IMG/VR virus record: IMGVR_UViG_3300036715_002448
Span: 1 to 64,000 of that record
Direction: 5' to 3' (one strand)
Source of the DNA: a virus
Length of the DNA: 64,000 bases
Position 1 is the stretch's first letter. Each line of letters starts with the position of its first letter. A program made the position numbers and the translations under genes. The notes under the pieces were generated by a model. That model was not told where the DNA came from, searched no databases, and was given only the letters and a program-made list of their open reading frames with translations. Positions 1-7,888 of this stretch are shown piece by piece.

Positions 1-687
1 ATCTTTAAGAATTTGCATATCAGCCGCTTCTTTATCCTTCGATAATTCATCTATGAACAAGAAATGTGCTGGATTGTTAGCATTTTGTTTAGCATCACCC
101 ATATCAAGTCGTTTTAAATAATTTCTATATGTAATTATTCTTAACAATGAATCTATGGCTGAGTTAAGTTTTGGGTACATACGATAAGCCGGGTCATTGA
201 CAGAAAGGCCATATTTACCATATTTTTGATTATAGTAAATTACAATAGAAACAATATCGGAAGGGCTAAATGATTTTTGCATTTTACTAGTAAAGGTATC
301 ACCCCAATTAAATCCTCTTAATTTAGAAACAACTGTTTCTAACCAATAGTTATAAACTTTAGCTGCTTCTTCGTCATCATACACGTATTCTCGGGATGCA
401 GAAATTGTAGGAGATGCTGTTGGTAATGTAATTCTTGCTCCTAATTCATTAGCTCTTTCGCCAAATATAATTGTTACTGGGTCATTTTTATCTAAAAGTT
501 TAACACAAGCTTCGTATCTACGAATAGCTTTATCTTTATTTGTTATAGCTTTTGCCATCACAGAAGCTAATTGAATTTCTTTGTCTTTATGACCATTTGA
601 TTTTTTTATAATGTCGCTAATGCGCGTTTCGTCTTTGGCATCTTCATTCAATACATAAAAATCGTCAAATTCAGGAATATTTTTCAT
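1..687 (-). CDS. Leader-bearing virion-type protein, 3' end cut by window edge
   Basis: An open frame starts at the ATG at 687-685 and runs without a stop to base 1, giving at least 229 residues, so the gene is truncated by the window. It begins MKNIPEFDDFYVLNE, the capsid-targeting-like leader shared by over twenty genes here, with a possible prohead-protease cut after LNE. The rest is a charged soluble protein with no motif I recognise. A late-promoter-like motif lies just upstream at 693-710. Packaging in the head is inferred from the leader only. Confidence 0.75.
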   Translation of the reverse strand, partial: MKNIPEFDDFYVLNEDAKDETRISDIIKKSNGHKDKEIQLASVMAKAITNKDKAIRRYEACVKLLDKNDPVTIIFGERANELGARITLPTASPTISASREYVYDDEEAAKVYNYWLETVVSKLRGFNWGDTFTSKMQKSFSPSDIVSIVIYYNQKYGKYGLSVNDPAYRMYPKLNSAIDSLLRIITYRNYLKRLDMGDAKQNANNPAHFLFIDELSKDKEAADMQILKD

Positions 688-692
688 CAATG

Positions 693-710
693 TATTTTAT
701 TTTATATATC
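693..710 (-). promoter_or_regulatory. Late-promoter-like motif
   Basis: Minus-strand GATATATAAAATAAAATA ends 5 bases before the ATG at 687. It matches the motif found upstream of the sheath, tail tube and other late genes, and resembles the T4 late promoter TATAAATA. Confidence 0.55.
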
Positions 711-772
711 TACACTTATTTTTTCTAAAATTTAAAAATATAAGAAAAATTTTCTTTTACAACATATCTCTT

Positions 773-2224
773 TTAAAATTCTTTAAATTTTTCAATTTCT
801 AATGTAGACTGAATATTACCATTTGGCCTAGCATTTAAATGAATATGGTACGAATGTTCTCCTTTTGCAATATCAAAAAGAAAAATAATTTGTTTGTTAG
901 AGTTCCTATCAATTATTTTTACAGTAGAGTCTTTTGAATTAACTCCATTTTGCAACATTGAAATTGTTTCACCTGCTTGGAATTTAGTAATGTTAGGAAT
1001 TCCATTTGAATTACCGGTTATTTTAAAAAACGTCGGATTGACACCAGAAATAGAAGCAGAAAATGCAGCTGCACCTAACAAATTTTCACCAATTTTAGAA
1101 CCATCAGATAATAAAACGCTTGCCAATTTCAAACTTGAGTATTTTGAAATTATTTCTAATTTGTCACCTTCATATTTTTTAGTATCTTGTTCAAGTTCTA
1201 CATTAACAGTTGCTTTTTTACATTCAGTGCTTATTTGTTTTCTTAATTGATCTATTTTGTTCTGCAATTCTTCTACTGACAAGTTTTGTTCATCAACAGT
1301 AACATTATAAGAAGACTCGTCATTTGTTAATTTTTTGAAATACTGTTTTGCTTTACCTCCTTGCGCCTTTTCTTGTTTTATTGAAATACTTATAATAGAA
1401 CCTTTAAGTTCATTTGTATATTTAAAATCATGTGAAAATAAATCATTAAGTAATCCAATTGCATCAACAGGTTTATTTCTGTTAATATAATTTAATTCAG
1501 TACTTATTTGTGACAAGAAATTTCTATCAATAGCATACATATCGCCAGGATTCCATTTATCAGAACGCATACCTGTTAAAGTCTCTCCAACTTTTCGTAT
1601 ATCATCAAAAATTCCTGTTCTTGTTAATATAGTATTTTTACTACTTATGCTTGATTTAATGTAGTTTGCTACTGACCAATAATCAATTAAATTATTTAAA
1701 GTAGTTTTGTTAAGAGGTGTTGAGTCTAGCCAACGTGAAATTTCATCAATCGTTTTATTATCAACACTTTCATTACCTACTTTAATTGATTTTAATTCAT
1801 TTATGACATTTGCTAAATTTTGTAAAGTTGGTTTGTTTATTTCCGAATAGAAAAGGTAAATAATAAGTCCTTCTTTTACATTAATTGTTGTTTCATGTCC
1901 TGCTTTTTTACCTGTTAATATAGAAGTTTTAGGTCCAACTACTATGTTTATTGAATTGTCTTCCGAAACAATAACAACATAATTTTTTTGTTTAAGTAAT
2001 TCTTCGCCTTCTTTTTTGTCTATTTTTTTGCAAGAATATGCAATATAATAAATTTCATTAGCAGTTATTTCTTCGGTAGTTGAGTACTCGTGAGCAATTA
2101 ATTCAGCAGGAACTTTGTTGTAAAAATTAGGTGATATGGTATAAATTCTATCAGGGTGGGCCCACACACGACTTTCATTTAACATAAAGTTAACAAAGTC
2201 ACTATATTTTAACATTTTTTCCAT
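773..2224 (-). CDS. Leader-bearing protein of unknown function, 483 aa
   Basis: The protein starts MEKMLKYSDFVNFMLNES, a longer variant of the capsid-targeting-like leader in which the Y-S-D-F-V core is followed by a possible cleavage site after MLNE. The remaining 460 residues are soluble, rich in Asn, Ser and Lys, and contain a short charged helical stretch around residues 310-345. I recognise no catalytic motif. Its start overlaps the stop of the upstream nucleotidyltransferase gene by one base, so the two are probably translated together. Its likely fate is the phage head, by inference from the leader. Confidence 0.8.
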   Translation of the reverse strand: MEKMLKYSDFVNFMLNESRVWAHPDRIYTISPNFYNKVPAELIAHEYSTTEEITANEIYYIAYSCKKIDKKEGEELLKQKNYVVIVSEDNSINIVVGPKTSILTGKKAGHETTINVKEGLIIYLFYSEINKPTLQNLANVINELKSIKVGNESVDNKTIDEISRWLDSTPLNKTTLNNLIDYWSVANYIKSSISSKNTILTRTGIFDDIRKVGETLTGMRSDKWNPGDMYAIDRNFLSQISTELNYINRNKPVDAIGLLNDLFSHDFKYTNELKGSIISISIKQEKAQGGKAKQYFKKLTNDESSYNVTVDEQNLSVEELQNKIDQLRKQISTECKKATVNVELEQDTKKYEGDKLEIISKYSSLKLASVLLSDGSKIGENLLGAAAFSASISGVNPTFFKITGNSNGIPNITKFQAGETISMLQNGVNSKDSTVKIIDRNSNKQIIFLFDIAKGEHSYHIHLNARPNGNIQSTLEIEKFKEF

Positions 2225-3138
2225 TATTCAAATATATTTGGATATTTTTCTATAGCTTCAGATGGAATAGGCATTTTAGCAGCTAACAAATAATCTTTAA
2301 AACGTTTTAAGATTTCGTTTCTTTTATTTGCATGTATAAATTTAGGAGAGTCGACTAAGGCAAAAACATTTTCGAAAGTCATAACATCCGATGGTTGTAC
2401 TCCTTCTCCAAATGCAAATTTAACAACTTCTTCTGGCGTATTTGTAACAAATTTATCTTGGTCATGTAAAAGAGTAGCAGTTTTAACTAATCCACCTTTT
2501 TTACCCATGAATGTTTTTGCAACTTGATAAAGTCCTTTTTCAAGACGAATAACATACATTTTGTATTCTTCAGTTTCTCCAGTTTCCGTTTTTTTAGTAG
2601 TTTCTTTCATCGACTCCGAAACAATAGACATTAATAATGTATTACGATACATTCCTTTATATTTAGATTCTGACTTAATAAAATTTGGTGAATAATACAT
2701 AAATTTAGACCAATCAAGATTCCCAGAAAGCATTAAATCTACTTGAGCAACCCCATTTTTAAAACTTCCATTAATTGGAGCGCCAAATGAAACCTGAACA
2801 AATCCTTTACTCACCTTTGTTAAATAACCTAATGATATTAGTTTCTTATCTAACCAATCCAAAGTCTCATCTAAAGAGATTCCATTAACACCTGCAATTT
2901 TATCAATTGACACAGCAACATCAATATCCCCAGAAGTCATAGTAGCAGGTTTTTTGCCATAAGAGCCTATTGGAAACGCATCAATTCCTTCACCATCTAA
3001 TCCAATTTTAGGAAAGATGTTTTTTTCAACCCATTTATAAGTTTCTATAACTTCATCTTGTGAAAGTGGCCTTGCTTCTTCTACAGCATTTCCGCCTTCT
3101 GTTAAAAGGCGGACAACAAACTCTTTATATTTAAGCAT
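2224..3138 (-). CDS. Leader-bearing Pol-beta-type nucleotidyltransferase
   Basis: The leader is MLKYKEFVVRLLTEGG. Residues 58-61 (GSYG) followed by the acidic pair DID at 71-73 form the GS...DxD signature of the DNA polymerase beta nucleotidyltransferase superfamily, whose members transfer NMP groups to nucleic acids, proteins or small molecules using metals bound by the aspartates. A third acidic residue is plausible in the VQVDLML segment around residue 130. The substrate cannot be read from the sequence. It lies in a chain with other leader-bearing genes and is one of two such enzymes in this cluster (the other at 5706-6782). The enzyme fold is well supported; packaging is inferred. Confidence 0.8.
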   Translation of the reverse strand: MLKYKEFVVRLLTEGGNAVEEARPLSQDEVIETYKWVEKNIFPKIGLDGEGIDAFPIGSYGKKPATMTSGDIDVAVSIDKIAGVNGISLDETLDWLDKKLISLGYLTKVSKGFVQVSFGAPINGSFKNGVAQVDLMLSGNLDWSKFMYYSPNFIKSESKYKGMYRNTLLMSIVSESMKETTKKTETGETEEYKMYVIRLEKGLYQVAKTFMGKKGGLVKTATLLHDQDKFVTNTPEEVVKFAFGEGVQPSDVMTFENVFALVDSPKFIHANKRNEILKRFKDYLLAAKMPIPSEAIEKYPNIFE

Positions 3139-3207
3139 CTATATTTTTTATTTTAAAGCAGTAATTCTATATTTGTCTATGAACTTCAATTAAATAGTTT
3201 TTGTACT

Positions 3208-3924
3208 TTAATAAATACTTACTTCTCTGTTGTTTACAATAAACTCATTACCTTCACCATCGATTGCTGGTACATCTTTTCCTTTTTTGAATTGAGGTAC
3301 GTCTTCAGCTTCAATATGAAGGAATTTACCTTTTTCTTCCCAAATAACAAATAATCCTTTTGCATCATTTGATTCATTAACGACAGATTCATTTGCTATT
3401 TTTTTCAATTTAAAAGTTATAACAAAATGACTATCTTTTGGCCATGGTTTAAAATCGTCGCGTTTGTCAATTATTGTAATTTCAATTCCTGCAGTTTTTA
3501 ACCCTTTTTCCAAATCTCTTGCTACCGAATCAGGGCTTTGTCCGCGACTGTAAAAATACCCACGTTTTGCAACTATAGAACCATCTCTTTTGAAAGAAAT
3601 GCTATCTACGCCAAGATAAACATTTTCCATTGCATCTTTAAGAGCTTTCTTTTCTTTAGGACTCAATGCCTTATCAACGGAAACTTCTTCATCTTCATTT
3701 ATTTTAACAAATTCTTCAAATTTAGGTATATCAAGAGCCTCAAATTTAAAATCTTGATTTTCTTGTGATTTTGCACTTACAACTGCAAGTAATCCTACTT
3801 TTGATTTAGGAACTTTGTATTGAATAATAGCTTTTTGTTTGGCATCCCATAAGTCTTTAGCTTCTATTTCATACCTGTTGCCATTCCAAAATGCAAAAAA
3901 TTTTGATTCATTTAAATCTTTCAT
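3208..3924 (-). CDS. Multi-segment protein with leader-like and internal protease-site-like motifs
   Basis: This 238-residue protein begins MKDLNES, which looks like a shortened leader, followed by a module (FFAFWNG...LWDAKQKA) that recurs in the C-terminal half of the protein at 6798-7346. A second complete leader-like string, IPKFEEFVKINE, occurs internally near residues 66-77, and ANESVVNES occurs near residue 180 before a third segment. The last string is nearly identical to DESVVNES in the 6798-7346 product. The layout suggests several small domains separated by prohead-protease-like sites. Function unknown. Confidence 0.75.
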   Translation of the reverse strand: MKDLNESKFFAFWNGNRYEIEAKDLWDAKQKAIIQYKVPKSKVGLLAVVSAKSQENQDFKFEALDIPKFEEFVKINEDEEVSVDKALSPKEKKALKDAMENVYLGVDSISFKRDGSIVAKRGYFYSRGQSPDSVARDLEKGLKTAGIEITIIDKRDDFKPWPKDSHFVITFKLKKIANESVVNESNDAKGLFVIWEEKGKFLHIEAEDVPQFKKGKDVPAIDGEGNEFIVNNREVSIY

Positions 3925-3933
3925 GTTTATGTT

Positions 3934-3947
3934 TTTATTTTATATAT
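3934..3947 (-). promoter_or_regulatory. Late-promoter-like motif inside the 3' end of the kinase gene
   Basis: Minus-strand ATATATAAAATAAA overlaps the last codons and stop of the upstream kinase gene and ends 9 bases before the ATG at 3924. It matches the shared late motif except that A replaces the usual G at the 5' side. Confidence 0.45.
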
Positions 3948-4456
3948 TTAATGTTATCAAATCCTTCCTCTTTCGTAGGTTCTTCATATTTATTAATCAT
4001 ATCATCGACTATATTAATTCCTACATGCTTTCCTGTTTCCTTTTCGCGTTTTTCTAAACGTTTTAAAATTTCTGCTCTGCTAGTTTTAAATACAACAACG
4101 TTTTTAGTATATCCAAAAGGAACTTTTGACAGTATTTTTTTTCTGCTAGAAACAGTCATATTAGTCATATCAACTACAATATCTTTTCTAGAATTCATGG
4201 TTTTATTAATATGATTTTCTAATTCCATATTAACCTTGCTTTGAAATTCTTTATTGCTAAAAGTTTCAGCATAAGTCATGCCTGTTCCTTTTCTTAGTTC
4301 ATCAACTATATCATCTCTCGATATTGTGATTGCATTCTTTGCATTTTCTGCTTTCCAAGTTGATTTTCCTGAAGCAGGAGGACCTACTAGTATTGTTATA
4401 GTAGGATTTGTTTTTGCTTCTAGAATATTTTCCACGAAGCTGTTAAATTTTTCCAT
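3935..4456 (-). CDS. Leader-bearing polynucleotide-kinase-like P-loop kinase
   Basis: After the leader MEKFNSFVENILEAK comes a P-loop, GPPASGKST at residues 25-33, then ISRDD (45-49) and VVDMTNMT (94-101). This arrangement matches the kinase domain of T4 polynucleotide kinase (P-loop, N-R-D-D, then SDTN), in which the second Asp acts on the 5'-OH acceptor. An Arg-rich lid (RLEKREKETGK) lies near residues 138-148. At 173 residues it has only the kinase half; the T4 phosphatase domain is absent. With the ligase-like gene of the same cluster it could form an RNA end-repair pair. The kinase call is firm; a nucleic-acid substrate is likely but not proven. Confidence 0.82.
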   Translation of the reverse strand: MEKFNSFVENILEAKTNPTITILVGPPASGKSTWKAENAKNAITISRDDIVDELRKGTGMTYAETFSNKEFQSKVNMELENHINKTMNSRKDIVVDMTNMTVSSRKKILSKVPFGYTKNVVVFKTSRAEILKRLEKREKETGKHVGINIVDDMINKYEEPTKEEGFDNIKYIK

Positions 4457-4465
4457 TATATTTGT

Positions 4466-4708
4466 TTAATCAGTTTTTATATATACATATACACTTTGTA
4501 CACCAAATCTTTCTCTAACCATTTTAATAGCCATTTTTGCTTTAAAGGTGTCTTCTAATTCAAATGTATTTCCATTTACTGTGTATTTAATACCATTTTC
4601 TTTTAAGTCAGAAATAAATGATTTTAAGGCTTTTGAAGATATCCAGCATTTAATGACACCTATTATTAGCTCATTTATAAATTCATTATATGATTTAAAA
4701 GTGCTCAT
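4466..4708 (-). CDS. Small leader-bearing protein
   Basis: This 80-residue protein opens MSTFKSYNEFINE, matching the leader consensus with a possible cut after INE. The remaining about 67 residues look like a compact alpha/beta domain (hydrophobic helix, beta hairpin, helix, final strand VQSVYVYIKTD). No known family is recognised. Its stop lies 9 bases before the kinase start at 4456, so the two genes are probably co-transcribed, with a promoter-like motif upstream at 4751-4768. Confidence 0.72.
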   Translation of the reverse strand: MSTFKSYNEFINELIIGVIKCWISSKALKSFISDLKENGIKYTVNGNTFELEDTFKAKMAIKMVRERFGVQSVYVYIKTD

Positions 4709-4750
4709 TTATTATTTTTAATTTCTTTAACAGTTTCTATTCAATTTAAG

Positions 4751-4768
4751 TTATTTATTTTATATATT
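4751..4768 (-). promoter_or_regulatory. Late-promoter-like motif
   Basis: Minus-strand AATATATAAAATAAATAA lies about 43 bases upstream of the ATG at 4708, in the gap between the small basic protein gene and the kinase group. Confidence 0.42.
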
Positions 4769-4829
4769 ATTTAAATAATTTTTATTGTCAAAATTGATAA
4801 ATTGTAATCATATATTATAGAAACGTCGA

Positions 4830-4946
4830 TCATTTTTTGTAAGATTTAAGGATTTCTGTATTGTGTTGTATTCTTTTTTCATTTTTTCTTCTGTTACTTG
4901 CATTAGCTTTTACTTTAGAAATTTTTCGTTTTCTTGTCTTTGCCAT
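4830..4946 (-). CDS. Very basic 38-residue protein
   Basis: A short frame starts at the ATG 4946-4944 and ends at a TGA at 4832-4830. The product starts MAKTRKRKISKVKANASNRR and has about 14 Lys/Arg and few acidic residues, so it could bind nucleic acid. It has no leader. The upstream A-rich tract (AAGAAAACTAAAATGG) is like those of neighbouring genes. It sits alone in an otherwise empty gap, which supports it being real, but it is short and no family is recognised. Confidence 0.5.
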   Translation of the reverse strand: MAKTRKRKISKVKANASNRRKNEKRIQHNTEILKSYKK

Positions 4947-5019
4947 TTTAGTTTTCTTATTTTATGTACAAATATAATAAAAAAGATTTAATACTGTAAA
5001 ACTTTTTATGTAGTTTATA

Positions 5020-5280
5020 CTATCTTTCCATTTCCCAAGTATAAGTAATAACCCATTGTAATGCTTGTTTAAGCAAACGTTGCATACGTGGGATTAGTTC
5101 TTTAACGTCAGGATGTTTAGATAGTTCTAACTCTAATTCTTTGTAATCTCTAATATCTCCTTTTTCAGTACCTATTTTTTTGTAAATTTCATAATATACT
5201 CTTCTTGTATCTGCATCCATTTGATCGGTGAATTTAGTTCCTTCATTTAGGAATTCTTCATAGTCTAATAAGTTTTTCAT
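5020..5280 (-). CDS. Small leader-bearing protein
   Basis: I take the ATG at 5280, not the in-frame ATG 30 bases upstream, because it gives the leader MKNLLDYEEFLNEG directly at the N-terminus as in the neighbours. The rest (about 72 residues) is mostly helical and charged, with an ELELSKHPDVKEL segment and a C-terminal ALQWVITYTWEMER. No family recognised. It starts 8 bases after the end of the next upstream leader gene, part of a long run of closely spaced leader genes. Confidence 0.75.
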   Translation of the reverse strand: MKNLLDYEEFLNEGTKFTDQMDADTRRVYYEIYKKIGTEKGDIRDYKELELELSKHPDVKELIPRMQRLLKQALQWVITYTWEMER

Positions 5281-5287
5281 GGTAGTA

Positions 5288-5473
5288 TTATTTTTTTCCT
5301 TTAAATTCAAGGGCTTTGTCTATTATAAAATATCCTTTGTCTGTATCTACAACCCAATGTTTTTCTTTTGCAGAAAAGAACACTGAATTAATTTTAGCAC
5401 CTGCAAAATCTGAAGGTTTTAATGCGCTTGCACCTTCTGATAAAAAATTTTCATAATTTGGTAAGTTTTTCAT
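5288..5473 (-). CDS. Very small leader-bearing protein
   Basis: A 61-residue protein starting MKNLPNYENFLSEG. After the predicted cleavage only about 47 residues would remain, forming a short beta-rich unit (INSVFFSAK...HWVVDTDKGYFIIDK). No family recognised. It is one of the shortest leader genes here, comparable in size to the mature T4 internal proteins. Confidence 0.7.
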   Translation of the reverse strand: MKNLPNYENFLSEGASALKPSDFAGAKINSVFFSAKEKHWVVDTDKGYFIIDKALEFKGKK

Positions 5474-5514
5474 ATTGATTTTATTTATTTATTTTATTTA
5501 GTAAGTCCATGTAG

Positions 5515-5697
5515 CTATTCGACGAAGGGAACAGATAAAGTCAATAAATTTTCTGCATCTTTTTTATATTCAGATGCTTTAAGTTTTTTAATTAAAATTT
5601 GGATGTCGTCTATCAAATTCAAAATTTCGGAATTAATAGAGTTTTCGTCGGGTTTGTCAGATGAAATGAATTCATCAATTGACTTTAAATTTTCCAT
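5515..5697 (-). CDS. Very small leader-bearing helical protein
   Basis: A 60-residue protein starting MENLKSIDEFISSDK, a diverged leader in which the expected Glu after FIS is replaced by SDK, so cleavage here is uncertain. The rest is acidic then helical (NSEILNLIDDIQILIKKLKASEYK). Function unknown. It starts 8 bases downstream of the nucleotidyltransferase gene and is probably co-transcribed with it. Confidence 0.65.
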   Translation of the reverse strand: MENLKSIDEFISSDKPDENSINSEILNLIDDIQILIKKLKASEYKKDAENLLTLSVPFVE

Positions 5698-5705
5698 AAA
5701 AGGTT

Positions 5706-6782
5706 TTATTTTAGTAGCTTCTTCACCAAAGGTACGTACTCTTCAACTAAAGATTTAATTTTATTAACTGCTTTAATTGCTAAATCAGAATATGCTTTAT
5801 CAAATTTAGGTGCAACCGCTGCTTTTTCCATTTTTAAAGTGTATCGATTAACAACAGCATTTAAAAATTCATTTGCAGATTTATATTTAACAGTTCCACC
5901 AAATTCACCCAATTGGTCTAATGTTTGAGCTAATAATTTTATACCTTCACATAAATCCTCTATTCTAGGATTATTTAGGTTCATTCCTTTCCAAGATTCA
6001 ATTGCTGTTGTATTTAAAGGTTTATCGGAACCTGAAAGTTCCCACATTAATTTAGCAATATCTTGCATGAAAGTTTGTATGTTTGCTGAGATAAGTTTAT
6101 CTTCAGTATCCTTTCTTTTAGAAAGTTCAACAATCTGATTTCCTATAAACTTAGCTCTTACTCCTCTTGCTTGAATAGAAATATCAAGAACTTCTCCGAG
6201 TGATGAATAAAGATTTCCCAATACAAAACCTTTTATATTTCTCATTGGGGTAAATCTAAATAAAGACCATGCAGCATATTCTTTATGGGTCATTACAAGA
6301 TCTACTTGTACCCATCCTTTTGTTTTTCCTTCAAGTTCTACTTCTACAATTAATTTAATGCCATTAATGCTTGACACTTTTTTAGTCTCAAGCAAGTCAA
6401 CTCCTTTATATTTTTCTGCTTCTAGCCACATTAACAATTCTTGATTGTATAATTTAGTAGTTGCAACTTCATCGTCACGTTCTTTACCATCCGTTAATTT
6501 AAGAGTAGGATAAGCTACCATATAATCAACATCTCCATAAAGTTTGTCAGGTTGATTTTTAATATCTTCTTTCCACCAAGTTCCACTTCCGATAGGACGT
6601 AAAAAATCCAGTGAAGGTAGTTCTAATTCTCTAAGATGTGAGTTAAAATCACTTGATAGTTTTTGAACAACATCATTAACTTTACCAATAACCTGTGGAG
6701 TTATGGGTGTTTCTTGAGTTTTAGTTGTAGAAAAACCACCTTCTAAAAGAGAAATAAATTCGTTGTATTTGTACAATGCCAT
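5706..6782 (-). CDS. Second leader-bearing Pol-beta-type nucleotidyltransferase
   Basis: The leader is MALYKYNEFISLLEGG. Residues 65-70 (GSGTWW) and the acidic pair DVD at 84-86 give the nucleotidyltransferase signature, with a third candidate acidic residue in the KGWVQVDLVM segment near residue 172. The 358-residue length leaves room for a helical C-terminal domain that may select substrate. It shares layout with the 2224-3138 enzyme (leader, GS...DxD, VQVDL), so the two are probably ancient paralogues, though sequence identity outside the motifs looks low. Substrate unknown; presence in the virion is inferred. Confidence 0.8.
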   Translation of the reverse strand: MALYKYNEFISLLEGGFSTTKTQETPITPQVIGKVNDVVQKLSSDFNSHLRELELPSLDFLRPIGSGTWWKEDIKNQPDKLYGDVDYMVAYPTLKLTDGKERDDEVATTKLYNQELLMWLEAEKYKGVDLLETKKVSSINGIKLIVEVELEGKTKGWVQVDLVMTHKEYAAWSLFRFTPMRNIKGFVLGNLYSSLGEVLDISIQARGVRAKFIGNQIVELSKRKDTEDKLISANIQTFMQDIAKLMWELSGSDKPLNTTAIESWKGMNLNNPRIEDLCEGIKLLAQTLDQLGEFGGTVKYKSANEFLNAVVNRYTLKMEKAAVAPKFDKAYSDLAIKAVNKIKSLVEEYVPLVKKLLK

Positions 6783-6797
6783 TTTAAAAATTGTTTT

Positions 6798-7346
6798 TTA
6801 AAGTATTTCATAAGATTCAGCATTAACTGAATTATCATCAAAATACTTTTTTAATTCTTGTTTTGTCAAGTTAGTAAATATCTTCAACATATAAACAAGG
6901 TCTTTATCCGCATAATGACGTCCTTTTTCTTTGCCTTCAAATTCGTAAGTATAACTTTCTATTTTATGTTGTGCTTTAGCAGCCCATAAATTAGTTTTTA
7001 ATATTTCTTCAGGTTCTCTATAAGTTCCATCTTCTATATAAAATTTTACTCTAAAAAAATGTGTAGCAGATTCATTAACAACAGATTCATCCATAGGAAT
7101 AAATTTTCCTTTATTAAAATCTGCAATAACTGCATTGTATATTTTTTCAAATCTTTTTTTGACAAGACCCTCTCTGTCATTAATTTTTTTTCTTAATTGA
7201 AAAAGTATTTCATTTGTGAAGTCTTTATCATTTTTATATTTTTTTGTTTTAACAAAAGAAATAATTTGGTCTAAGTAAGATTGGTCATCTGCTGTTATAA
7301 CATTTCCTTCATTTACAAAATTTTCAAATTCTGGTATGTTTTTCAT
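6798..7346 (-). CDS. Two-part leader-bearing protein
   Basis: It begins with the leader MKNIPEFENFVNEG. The first part (to about residue 95) is helical and lysine-rich. The string DESVVNES near residues 88-95 resembles an internal protease site and precedes a second module (FFRVKFYIEDGT...NLWAAKAQHKI) similar to the N-terminal module of the 3208-3924 product (FFAFWNG...LWDAKQKA). The shared module plus shared junction string suggests module shuffling between leader genes. Function unknown. Confidence 0.75.
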   Translation of the reverse strand: MKNIPEFENFVNEGNVITADDQSYLDQIISFVKTKKYKNDKDFTNEILFQLRKKINDREGLVKKRFEKIYNAVIADFNKGKFIPMDESVVNESATHFFRVKFYIEDGTYREPEEILKTNLWAAKAQHKIESYTYEFEGKEKGRHYADKDLVYMLKIFTNLTKQELKKYFDDNSVNAESYEIL

Positions 7347-7357
7347 ATTTATTATTT

Positions 7358-7882
7358 TTATTTTGAAAGTTTTACTATTTCCTTTTCAAGATCTGCAATT
7401 TGTCCTTTAACATGTTCTACAAAAAATTTAGCTGCTTTGTCAATTTCTTTTTTATTATAAATACCATATATTGGATATTTGTTAGAATAATTTGACTTAG
7501 GATCAAATATAGACAAACTAGTTCCTTCTAATTGAGCTGCTCCTAAACCATCCGCTAAGTCTGATTCAAAAAATGTATTAGGTTGAATAGAAATGCTATT
7601 ATTGTTAGAAACCAAATTAAATACGAATTCAATTAATGCTTTGTTGTCGTGATCTTTAGCTTTTGAATAATCTACTTTAGCATCAATAGTCAATTCATAT
7701 CCTGCATTATAAGGTTTAACTCTTGATACATAAGATTTAATTAAGTCTTTATCTAATAGTGATTTGTAAAATTTATCAACATCTTTTTGAATTTGAAAGA
7801 TTGCCGCTTTACAAGCACCTTGTGCTTTGATAACTTCGTTAGCTTCATTAAGGAATTGGTCGTAATCGAGTAAATTTTTCAT
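7358..7882 (-). CDS. Leader-bearing protein of unknown function
   Basis: A 174-residue protein with leader MKNLLDYDQFLNEA. The mature part has a helix, then a beta-rich central region (YELTIDAKVDYSKAK, SISIQPNTFF), and ends in a charged helix (QIADLEKEIVKLSK). No family recognised. It lies 11 bases before the next leader gene in the same orientation. Confidence 0.75.
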   Translation of the reverse strand: MKNLLDYDQFLNEANEVIKAQGACKAAIFQIQKDVDKFYKSLLDKDLIKSYVSRVKPYNAGYELTIDAKVDYSKAKDHDNKALIEFVFNLVSNNNSISIQPNTFFESDLADGLGAAQLEGTSLSIFDPKSNYSNKYPIYGIYNKKEIDKAAKFFVEHVKGQIADLEKEIVKLSK

Positions 7883-7888
7883 TTAAAT

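Noticed and set aside
5020-5310. Start at 5310 for the small leader gene
   Set aside because: It would add MNLKEKNNTT before a perfect leader and overlap the upstream gene; the ATG at 5280 puts the leader at the N-terminus as in all neighbours.
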